DNA of 15,656 nt from Betaproteobacteria bacterium. Its GTDB lineage: Bacteria; Pseudomonadota; Gammaproteobacteria; Burkholderiales; SG8-41. The first letter of the stretch is position 1, and each line of letters opens with the position of its first letter. Where the stretch lies: assembly GCA_021414185.1 (NCBI GenBank), contig JAIOOZ010000467.1, forward strand, positions 1 to 15,656, in the 5' to 3' direction. The position numbers and the translations under genes were made by a program. Positions 8,397 through 13,749 of this stretch are shown in pieces. The notes under the pieces are model-generated. The model had not been told where the DNA came from and made no database searches. It saw only the letters and a list, made by a program, of their open reading frames with translations.

Positions 8397-8475
8397 CTGT
8401 GAGGGGTGAGGCGTGAGGTGGAACCCCACGCAGAATTGGTCTTGCTCCTCACTCCTCTCGCCTCTCTCCTCACTC
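8397..8475 (-). repeat. Polypurine/polypyrimidine inverted repeat between fdsB and fdsA
   Basis: On the plus strand 8397-8421 has three GTGAGG units, and 8445-8475 has CCTCAC/CCTC units in the opposite sense. Aligning one arm with the reverse complement of the other gives about 20 matching positions with 3-4 mismatches. The fdsB-fdsA transcript could therefore fold a long imperfect hairpin with a loop of about 24 nt. One arm overlaps the fdsB stop codon. There is no T-tract, so it is more likely an mRNA-processing or differential-expression element, or a dispersed intergenic repeat, than a terminator. Confidence 0.6.
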
Positions 8476-10146
8476 TATTTCGTGCGCGAAATGCTTGACT
8501 ACGCAGCGCACCGGATTGGGTGCCGCCTGGCCGAGCCCGCATATGGATGCGTCCGCCATCGCGCTGGAGAGTTCCTCGAGCAGCCCCTTGTTCCACTGCG
8601 GCGCCTGCATCAGGTTCAGCGCCTTGGCGGTGCCGACGCGGCAGGGCGTGCATTGGCCGCACGATTCTTCGGCAAAGAATTTCATCAGGTTGCGCGCGGC
8701 AGCGCCCGCCTTGTCGCGATCGGACAGAATAATCACCGCCGCCGAGCCGATAAAACAGCCGTGCGGCTGCAGGGTGTCGAAGTCGAGCGGAATATCGCCC
8801 ATGCTCGCCGGCAAAATACCGCCGGACGCGCCGCCCGGCAGATAGGCATAGAATTTCTGTCCCGCCAGCATGCCGCCGCAATATTCGTCTATCAGTTCCT
8901 TGACGGTGATGCCGGCCGGCGCGAGATGCACGCCGGGCTTGTTGACGCGGCCGGAAACCGAGAACGAGCGCACGCCCTTGCGGCCGTGGCGGCCATGGCC
9001 GGCAAACCACTGCGCGCCTTTTTCGAGAATGTCGCGCACCCAGTACAACGTTTCCATGTTGTGCTCGAGCGTCGGATAACCGAACAATCCGACCTCGGCC
9101 ACGTACGGCGGGCGCAGCCGCGGCATACCGCGCTTGCCTTCGATCGATTCGATCATCGCCGACTCTTCGCCGCAGATATAAGCGCCGGCGCCGCGCCGCA
9201 GATGGATCGGCGGCAGCGGGCACGGCGGATTTTTCTGCAATGCCGCGATTTCGCGTTCGAGAATCGCGCGGCAGCCCGCGTACTCGTCACGCAGATAAAT
9301 ATAGACTTCGGAAATCTGCGCCGTCCACGCCGCGATCAGCATGCCTTCGAGAAAGCGGTGCGGGTCGCGTTCGAGGTAATAGCGGTCCTTGAATGTCCCC
9401 GGTTCGCCCTCGTCGATATTGATCGCCATCAGGCGCGGACCGCGCTCGCCGCGCAGGATGCGCCATTTGCGGCCGGTCGGAAAACCCGCACCACCAAGCC
9501 CGCGCAGGCTCGACGCTTCCATCGTCTTCACGATGTCTTCCGCATCGCGCTGGCCGGCCAGGCACTCGACGGCAATCCTGTAGCCGCCTTTTTTTCGGTA
9601 CTCGTCAAAGCCGGTGTACTTGGCGACCGCGCATTTGGTCTGGTTCGCCGCAACTTGCGCCTTGACCTGGTCGACCGTCGCCTGGGCGACCGGATTCTGG
9701 CCGACCACCACTGCAGGCGCCTGCTCGCAGCGGCCTATGCACGGCGCCGGAATGACCCGCACGTTCGGGCCCAGCGTGGTTTTTAATTTTTCCAGCAGCG
9801 GCAGCGCGCCGGCGAGTTCGCACGACAGCGAATCGCAGACGCGCACGGTGAGCGCCGGCGGTGCTGCATCGCCTTCCTTGATCACATCGAAATGGTGGTA
9901 GAAGGTGGCGACCTCGTACACTTCCGCAGTGGCCAGCGCCATTTCGCGGGCAAGCGCCACCAGGTGCGGTGCTGAAACACACCCGTAGCGGTCCTGGATC
10001 TTGTGCAGGTGTTCGATGAGCAAATCGCGCCGGCGCGGTGCCGCACCCAGCAACGCGCGCACTTCGGCCAGCGCCGTTGCGTCAAGCGGACGGCCCTTAG
10101 GATTGCCGCGTTTGCTTTTTTTGTTTGTTTTTATGGCTGCTTCCAA
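8470..10146 (-). CDS. fdsB: NAD-dependent formate dehydrogenase diaphorase subunit, fused FdsG-FdsB (NuoE-NuoF type)
   Basis: A 558-aa protein if it starts at TTG 10144-10146, which has GGAGG 8 nt upstream (10155-10159). The frame stays open to a GTG at 10182 with no ribosome binding site. Numbering is from the TTG. Residues about 28-168 are NuoE/FdsG-like with a [2Fe-2S] site Cys104-x4-Cys109 and Cys136-x3-Cys140. Residues about 178-558 are NuoF/FdsB-like: FMN/NADH region RGLGGAGFPTGRKW (215-228) and GAGAYICGEE (319-328), and a [4Fe-4S] site Cys496/499/502 plus Cys536. It moves electrons from FdsA through FMN to NAD+. Classical Cupriavidus/Rhodobacter systems encode FdsG and FdsB separately; here they are one chain, and the thioredoxin-like N-terminal part of FdsB seems missing. 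The Lys-rich N-terminus (KTNKKSKRGNPKGR) is unusual. The gene lies 84 bp before fdsA, in the same operon. Confidence 0.93.
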   Translation of the reverse strand: MEAAIKTNKKSKRGNPKGRPLDATALAEVRALLGAAPRRRDLLIEHLHKIQDRYGCVSAPHLVALAREMALATAEVYEVATFYHHFDVIKEGDAAPPALTVRVCDSLSCELAGALPLLEKLKTTLGPNVRVIPAPCIGRCEQAPAVVVGQNPVAQATVDQVKAQVAANQTKCAVAKYTGFDEYRKKGGYRIAVECLAGQRDAEDIVKTMEASSLRGLGGAGFPTGRKWRILRGERGPRLMAINIDEGEPGTFKDRYYLERDPHRFLEGMLIAAWTAQISEVYIYLRDEYAGCRAILEREIAALQKNPPCPLPPIHLRRGAGAYICGEESAMIESIEGKRGMPRLRPPYVAEVGLFGYPTLEHNMETLYWVRDILEKGAQWFAGHGRHGRKGVRSFSVSGRVNKPGVHLAPAGITVKELIDEYCGGMLAGQKFYAYLPGGASGGILPASMGDIPLDFDTLQPHGCFIGSAAVIILSDRDKAGAAARNLMKFFAEESCGQCTPCRVGTAKALNLMQAPQWNKGLLEELSSAMADASICGLGQAAPNPVRCVVKHFAHEIE

Positions 10147-10166
10147 CTCGCTATCCTCCGTGCGCC

Positions 10167-10193
10167 GGCGCCGCGTTGACACAGTGCGGCGCC
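10167..10193 (-). promoter_or_regulatory. GC-rich hairpin ahead of fdsB
   Basis: Perfect 8-bp inverted repeat GGCGCCGC / GCGGCGCC (10167-10174 and 10186-10193) with an 11-nt loop. It lies between the sucD terminator and the fdsB ribosome binding site. It has no T-run, so it may be a leader hairpin affecting fdsB translation or stability. It also covers the rejected GTG start at 10182. No convincing sigma-70 promoter for fdsB was found in 10183-10257. Confidence 0.4.
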
Positions 10194-10226
10194 GAAATAA
10201 ATTGCGCCTGTTGCTACAGGCGCAAT
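10194..10226 (-). terminator. Rho-independent terminator after sucD
   Basis: Perfect 11-bp stem ATTGCGCCTGT / ACAGGCGCAAT with a 4-nt loop (10201-10226). On the minus strand it is followed by TTATTTC, a moderately U-rich tail. It starts 32 bp after the sucD stop. Because the fdsB promoter is not obvious, some read-through into fdsBA is possible. Confidence 0.8.
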
Positions 10227-10257
10227 CGAACCACTCCGTGCAACGATCCCGTGCGGA

Positions 10258-11136
10258 TTACTTCAACACCGATTTCAACAGCTTGCCCATGTGCGCGGGA
10301 TTGCGCGTGACCTTGATGCCGCAGTCTTCCATCACGGCCAGCTTTTCATCGGCAGTGCCTTTGCCGCCGGAGATGATCGCGCCCGCGTGTCCCATACGCT
10401 TGCCCGGGGGTGCGGTGATGCCGGCGATGAAACCGATCACGGGTTTGCGCATATTGGCCTTGATCCAGCGCGCGCAATCCTCTTCGTCTGAACCGCCGAT
10501 TTCACCAACCATGATGACCGCCTCGGTCGCCGGGTCGTCGTTGAACATCTTCATGATGTCGATATGCTTCAAGCCATTGACCGGGTCGCCGCCGATGCCG
10601 ACGCACGACGACTGGCCGAGGCCCTGCTCCATCAACTGGCCCACCGCTTCGTACGTCAGCGTGCCGGAACGCGATACCACGCCGACCGGGCCCTTCTTGT
10701 GAATATGGCCGGGCATGATGCCGATCTTGATTTGTTCAGGCGTGATGACGCCAGGACAGTTGGGGCCGATCAGCTTGGTGCGCTTGCCCTGCATCTTGTA
10801 CTTGGTGCGTATCATGTCGCGCACCGGTATGCCTTCGGTGATGCAGATCACCAGATCGAGGTCGGCGTCGATCGCTTCGTCGATTGCCGCAGCGGCGAAA
10901 GGCGGCGGCACGTAAATCACCGAAACATTCGCCCCGGTCTGTTCCTTCGCTTCTTTCACGGTCGCGAAAATCGGGATGCCTTCGTACGACTCGCCCGGTT
11001 TTTTCGGATTCACGCCTGCCACGTAGCAATTGGGGCCGTTCGCGTACTCCTTGCCCATCTTGGTGTGGAACTGGCCGGTCTTGCCGGTGATGCCCTGGGT
11101 CATGACCCGCGTGTTTTTATCGATCAGGATGCTCAT
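10258..11136 (-). CDS. sucD: Succinyl-CoA ligase (ADP-forming) alpha subunit
   Basis: 292 aa, normal length. It catalyses, with SucC, the reversible TCA-cycle step succinyl-CoA + ADP + Pi to succinate + ATP + CoA. The N-terminal CoA-binding Rossmann domain starts ILIDKNTRVMTQGITGKTG. The GPNCPGV signature is at residues 124-130. The phosphohistidine is His250 in RMGHAGAIISGG. The ATG overlaps the sucC stop by 4 bp (ATGA), the usual translational coupling of sucCD, and an AGGGGA ribosome binding site lies inside the sucC tail codons. A strong terminator follows. Nothing unusual in the protein. Confidence 0.98.
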   Translation of the reverse strand: MSILIDKNTRVMTQGITGKTGQFHTKMGKEYANGPNCYVAGVNPKKPGESYEGIPIFATVKEAKEQTGANVSVIYVPPPFAAAAIDEAIDADLDLVICITEGIPVRDMIRTKYKMQGKRTKLIGPNCPGVITPEQIKIGIMPGHIHKKGPVGVVSRSGTLTYEAVGQLMEQGLGQSSCVGIGGDPVNGLKHIDIMKMFNDDPATEAVIMVGEIGGSDEEDCARWIKANMRKPVIGFIAGITAPPGKRMGHAGAIISGGKGTADEKLAVMEDCGIKVTRNPAHMGKLLKSVLK

Positions 11137-12542
11137 TTTTTTCCCCTGCCTGCGGTCTTGCGCGCCGGCCGCTTGTTCGCGGATTTGGCTTTGGTGCGTT
11201 GCTTTGGCTTGGCTGCTGATTTGCGCTTCGCCGCTGCTTTGGCAGCAGGGCGGGCTTTGGCTTTCGCGCGCTTTGGGGGTTTCGCTTTGGGCCTGGCTTT
11301 CTTTTTGGCTGGTGCTTTGGACTTCGCGGGCGCTTTGGGCTTGGCCTTTGCGGTCCCGGCGGCAGCCATCGGCTTGCCGATACCGCCGACGGCCTTCACA
11401 ACTTTCGCTGCGGCGTCCGCCATATTGCTGCCGGAAATAATCGGCAACCCGGAATCAGCCAGAATTTTCTTGCCGAGATCGACGTTGGTGCCTTCGAGCC
11501 GCACCACCAGCGGCACCGACAGCTTCACCTGTTTGGCCGCGGTGACTATGCCCTCCGCGATCACGTCGCATTTCATGATGCCGCCGAAGATATTGACGAG
11601 GATCGCCTTGACGTGCGGATTCTTCAACATGATCTTGAACGCTTCGGTCACCTTTTCGGCCGAAGCGCCGCCGCCGACATCGAGGAAGTTCGCCGGGCTG
11701 CCGCCATAGAGCTTGGTGATGTCCATGGTCGCCATCGCGAGGCCCGCGCCGTTGACCAGGCAGCCGATATTGCCGTCGAGAGAAATATACGAGAGGTCGA
11801 ATTTCGACGCTTCGATCTCGGCCGGGTCTTCCTCGTCGAGGTCGCGCATCGCCACGATGTCGGGGTGGCGGAACAACGCGTTGTCGTCAAAATTCATTTT
11901 CGCGTCGAGCGCGATCACGTCGCCGCTGCCGGTCAGGATCAGCGGATTGATTTCCGCCAGCGATGCGTCGGTTTCGTCGAACGCCTTATACAGCCCTTGC
12001 AGCGCGGGGCGCGCTTTTGCCAGCGACGCTTCGGGAATGCCGATCTTGCGCGCGACGGCGTCGGACTCGCTGTCTTTCAGGCCGGTCGCCGGGTCGATGA
12101 AAACTTTGTGGATTTTGCCGGGTGTTTTGGCGGCGACTTCCTCGATGTCCATGCCGCCTTCGCTGCTCGCCATCAGGCACACGCGCTGGGTGCCGCGGTC
12201 CACCACCATGCCGAGATAGAGTTCTTTTTTGATGTCGGCGCCCTCTTCGACCAGCAGCCGCCGCACCTTCTGCCCAAGCGGTCCGGTCTGGTGGGTTTTC
12301 AGCATCATGCCGAGGATCTGCCCTGCGTACTGTTTCACTTCGTCCATGGATTTCGCCAGCTTGACGCCGCCGCCCTTGCCGCGGCCGCCGGCGTGGATCT
12401 GCGCCTTCACCACCCACACTTTGCCGCCGAGCGACTGCGCCGCTGCGACGGCTTCTTCGACGCTGAAGCATGCAATGCCGCGCGGCGTGGTGACACCGTA
12501 CTTGCGCAGGATTTCTTTCGCCTGGTACTCGTGTATCTTCAT
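11133..12542 (-). CDS. sucC: Succinyl-CoA ligase beta subunit with a histone-H1-like basic C-terminal extension
   Basis: 469 aa against about 388 for typical SucC. Residues 1-390 are a complete beta subunit: ATP-grasp domain from MKIHEYQAKEILRKYGV, AQIHAGGRGKGGGVKLA (48-64), AEINPL (196-201), LVNGAGLAMATMD (262-274), VNIFGGIMKCDVIAEGI (316-332) and the expected ending around SGSNMADAAAKVVKAV. Residues 391-469 are an extra tail with about 24 Lys, 8 Arg, 25 Ala and 10 Pro and no Asp or Glu, resembling bacterial histone-H1-like or AlgP repeats (KAPAKSKAPAKKKARPKAK). The tail is in frame and ends in the normal ATGA overlap with sucD, so it is unlikely to be a frameshift artefact. It is probably disordered and could bind nucleic acid or polyphosphate (inference). 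The ribosome binding site is weak. An FNR-type promoter lies 55 bp upstream. Confidence 0.95.
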   Translation of the reverse strand: MKIHEYQAKEILRKYGVTTPRGIACFSVEEAVAAAQSLGGKVWVVKAQIHAGGRGKGGGVKLAKSMDEVKQYAGQILGMMLKTHQTGPLGQKVRRLLVEEGADIKKELYLGMVVDRGTQRVCLMASSEGGMDIEEVAAKTPGKIHKVFIDPATGLKDSESDAVARKIGIPEASLAKARPALQGLYKAFDETDASLAEINPLILTGSGDVIALDAKMNFDDNALFRHPDIVAMRDLDEEDPAEIEASKFDLSYISLDGNIGCLVNGAGLAMATMDITKLYGGSPANFLDVGGGASAEKVTEAFKIMLKNPHVKAILVNIFGGIMKCDVIAEGIVTAAKQVKLSVPLVVRLEGTNVDLGKKILADSGLPIISGSNMADAAAKVVKAVGGIGKPMAAAGTAKAKPKAPAKSKAPAKKKARPKAKPPKRAKAKARPAAKAAAKRKSAAKPKQRTKAKSANKRPARKTAGRGKK

Positions 12543-12596
12543 TTACAACTTTCTTCGAAAGGCGCGGGCAAGCACCGGCGCACATGGGTTAGCGAT

Positions 12597-12638
12597 AACT
12601 TAACTGCGGACAGGCCAGCAAGCCTTGACCGCAGTCAA
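12597..12638 (-). promoter_or_regulatory. Putative FNR/Anr-type class II promoter of sucCD
   Basis: The same dyad as at fhs, TTGACTGCGGTCAA (12625-12638), lies upstream of sucC on the minus strand. At the class II distance of 22 bp the hexamer is TAAGTT (12597-12602), only 3/6 to the -10 consensus, so the core promoter would depend on an activator. The predicted start is near 12590, with a leader of about 48 nt. The box itself is strong; the -10 is weak. Confidence 0.55.
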
Positions 12639-12642
12639 TATT
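12616..12642 (-). repeat. 27-bp exact repeat, copy 2 (upstream of sucC)
   Basis: Identical to 3686-3712 upstream of fhs, same orientation relative to the gene. A partial third match, GTCAATATTGCCG, recurs at 12634-12646 and 12744-12756 and extends past the copy-2 repeat. It lacks the N4-spaced dyad in the 12744 copy. Confidence 0.95.
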
Positions 12643-12942
12643 GCCGTTTGAGCAATCGATGCCTCTGAACTGTGGTTCGGATTTGCGGCAAGCTGCATTT
12701 GCCGCCTCTGCGCTTTAACGCGTGCCATCCCAGCCCCTGACGCGTCAATATTGCCGCGCAAGTATAGCCGATTCAGCGCCCGGCCTGAGGGGGTGGAACA
12801 CCCGCGCATCGATGTCCAGCGGAGACGGTGCGAATAATGTTATTTGGCGCACTGCAAAACCATGTATTTTGCGACGCAACAACGGATTGTTTTGCGCAGA
12901 GCCGCCGATGAATTGCCCACGCAGTGAGCTTTTCGACGGCAC
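12643..12942. other. Non-coding stretch upstream of sucC
   Basis: No believable gene; the open frames here run through the terminator at 12943-12972 and have no family resemblance. It holds a hairpin GCGGCAA / TTGCCGC (12685-12705, 7-nt loop). It also holds a minus-strand TATACT (12761-12766), a possible second sucC -10 without a clear -35, and a small dyad GGGTG-GAA-CACCC (12791-12803) about 43 bp upstream of that hexamer's start point. These could form a distal sucC promoter with its own operator, but support is weak. Confidence 0.35.
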
Positions 12943-12972
12943 AAAAAAAACGCAACCCCGGAGGGTTGCGCT
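12943..12972 (-). terminator. Strong rho-independent terminator of the candidate small RNA
   Basis: Minus-strand stem CGCAACCC / GGGTTGCG (12951-12958 and 12963-12970) with loop TCCG, followed by eight T residues (12943-12950). No annotated gene ends just upstream of it, and uspA already has its own terminator at 13151-13183. That is the main reason to suspect a small RNA here. Confidence 0.88.
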
Positions 12973-13037
12973 AAGGTTCCACCAAAGGAGGAGGTTTTGG
13001 AGGATATGCGCCGACACCTGTAGAAGATGCCCAACGC
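12943..13037 (-). ncRNA. Candidate ~95-nt small RNA with an anti-Shine-Dalgarno loop
   Basis: Bounded by a sigma-70-like promoter (13044-13072) and an excellent terminator (12943-12972), both on the minus strand, with no coding gene between. Just before the terminator a hairpin (12979-13003) pairs CCTCCAAA with TTTGGTGG (one T-T mismatch). It presents the 9-nt loop ACCTCCTCC, complementary to Shine-Dalgarno sequences. The terminator loop and a nearby ATCCTCC are also C-rich. This resembles the C-rich-loop sRNAs known in Rhodobacter (CcsR) and Neisseria (NmsR/RcoF); homology is not claimed. Within this window the loop can pair with the ribosome binding sites AGGAGGAG of Bug 1 (396-403) and GGAGGAG of Bug 3 (14742-14748). 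Prediction only. Confidence 0.55.
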
Positions 13038-13043
13038 CATCGC

Positions 13044-13072
13044 ATTGTGGCTGAACAATAGGCCTTTTGCAA
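13044..13072 (-). promoter_or_regulatory. Sigma-70-like promoter of the candidate small RNA
   Basis: On the minus strand TTGCAA (13067-13072, 4/6) is spaced 17 bp from CACAAT (13044-13049, 4/6). The predicted start near 13037 gives a 95-nt transcript to the end of the T-run. An AT-rich dyad sits about 95 bp upstream of the start. Confidence 0.5.
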
Positions 13073-13117
13073 GCGTTTTCTGCTGCTGTGCAATATAAAT
13101 AGGCATGCTCACGCGAA

Positions 13118-13146
13118 AATTGATTGTTAATTCAATTAAATCAATT
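13118..13146. repeat. AT-rich inverted repeat
   Basis: Perfect 8-bp arms AATTGATT / AATCAATT (13118-13125 and 13139-13146) around a 13-bp AT-rich spacer with further TCAA. It stands out in GC-rich DNA. The TTGA and TCAA spacings do not fit an FNR box. It may be an operator or bending site upstream of the small-RNA promoter. Confidence 0.45.
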
Positions 13147-13150
13147 ATAT

Positions 13151-13183
13151 AAAGAATAACAGGACAAGAGGGCCAATGTCCTG
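13151..13183 (-). terminator. Terminator after the second universal stress gene
   Basis: Minus-strand stem CAGGACA / TGTCCTG (13177-13183 with 13160-13166) around a 10-nt loop, followed by TTATTCTTT. It begins 11 bp after the stop codon at 13194. Confidence 0.7.
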
Positions 13184-13193
13184 CAACCGGGGT

Positions 13194-13634
13194 CTAGCGG
13201 ACGACCATTACCGGAATTTTGGAATAGGTCAAAACCTTGCGGGTTTCGCTGCCGAGCAGCACCGCCGCCAGGCCTTTGCGTCCGTGCGAATGCAGAAGTA
13301 TGAGATCGCACTTCTGCGCTTCCGCGGTCTTCAGGATGGCGTCATAAGGATGGTCGCTGGTTTCGCACACGGTCTCACACGGCACGCCCGCGTCGCGGCA
13401 GGCCTTCTGGATAAACTCGAGATAGCCATCGGCGCGCGAGCGCGCCTCTTTCTCGATGCGCTCTTCGGTGACCGGATCGAACGCGCCTTCATACGCGATC
13501 ATCAGGTGGTAGTCGGGGATAGCGTGCACGCCGGTGACCCGCGCGCCGTGAAACTTGGCCAGCTCGACGCCGGTACGGATGGCTTTTTGCGACAGCTCGG
13601 AACCATCGGTAGGGATCAGGATATGCTTGAACAT
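13194..13634 (-). CDS. Universal stress protein (UspA family)
   Basis: 146 aa, single Usp domain. It starts MFKHILIPTDGSELSQKAI (first strand, conserved Asp and Ser). The nucleotide-motif region reads HSHGRKGLAAVLLGSE. The spacing G-x9-G-S is kept, but the first Gly of G-x2-G is His, a variant that may alter ATP binding. It ends SKIPVMVVR. AGGAGGG lies just upstream of the ATG. It has its own terminator and a candidate promoter, so it is likely monocistronic. Sequence identity to the other Usp in the window is low, so they are separate family members rather than a recent duplication. Confidence 0.94.
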   Translation of the reverse strand: MFKHILIPTDGSELSQKAIRTGVELAKFHGARVTGVHAIPDYHLMIAYEGAFDPVTEERIEKEARSRADGYLEFIQKACRDAGVPCETVCETSDHPYDAILKTAEAQKCDLILLHSHGRKGLAAVLLGSETRKVLTYSKIPVMVVR

Positions 13635-13672
13635 ACGACCCTCCTGCGCGGCTGGCCTGGTAGGAAGTGCAC

Positions 13673-13699
13673 CTTATAACAACGTCGCGGGCAAATCAA
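13673..13699 (-). promoter_or_regulatory. Possible promoter of the second universal stress gene
   Basis: Minus-strand TTGATT (13694-13699, 4/6) and TATAAG (13673-13678, 5/6) separated by 15 bp, shorter than ideal. It lies 39 bp before the ATG. A GGGCC/GGCCC hairpin just upstream could stop transcription from the Bug 3 gene. Confidence 0.4.
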
Positions 13700-13749
13700 C
13701 ACTCGGGCCCGCCGGCCCGCGTATCCCAAAGTCATAAACCGCGGTCGCG

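Noticed and set aside
5872..8409. 845-codon plus-strand open frame opposite fdsA
   Set aside because: Shadow frame of a GC-rich gene; the translation is Arg/His/Ala-rich without recognisable domains, while the minus strand gives an unmistakable FdsA. Similar long shadows opposite fhs, fdsB and sucC were also dropped.
10176..10203. Plus-strand TTGACA with TAAATT 16 bp downstream
   Set aside because: It points into the sucD terminator with no plus-strand gene behind it; chance match.
11133..11372. SucC tail as a frameshift artefact or separate gene
   Set aside because: The frame is continuous from the catalytic domain and ends in the standard 4-bp overlap with sucD; no independent start with a ribosome binding site was seen.
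12738..12756. Possible fourth FNR box near the second GTCAATATTGCCG copy
   Set aside because: The half-sites are TGAC and GTCA with only 2 bp between; FNR-type boxes need TTGA-N6-TCAA.
12900..13017. Minus-strand small frame with tandem Trp codons just before a terminator, like a trp leader peptide
   Set aside because: No trp or other Trp-related gene follows; the frame starts at GTG without a ribosome binding site and continues through the terminator, and the terminator's T-run is too near. A small RNA explains the region better.
12979..13025. Plus-strand Shine-Dalgarno-like GGAGG followed by ATG at 13006
   Set aside because: The frame is only five codons (MRRHL, stop); the purine run is better explained as the complement of the small-RNA C-rich loop.
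13112..13150. FNR-type box in the AT-rich stretch
   Set aside because: TTGA and TCAA words occur but at spacings of 8 or more, not 6.
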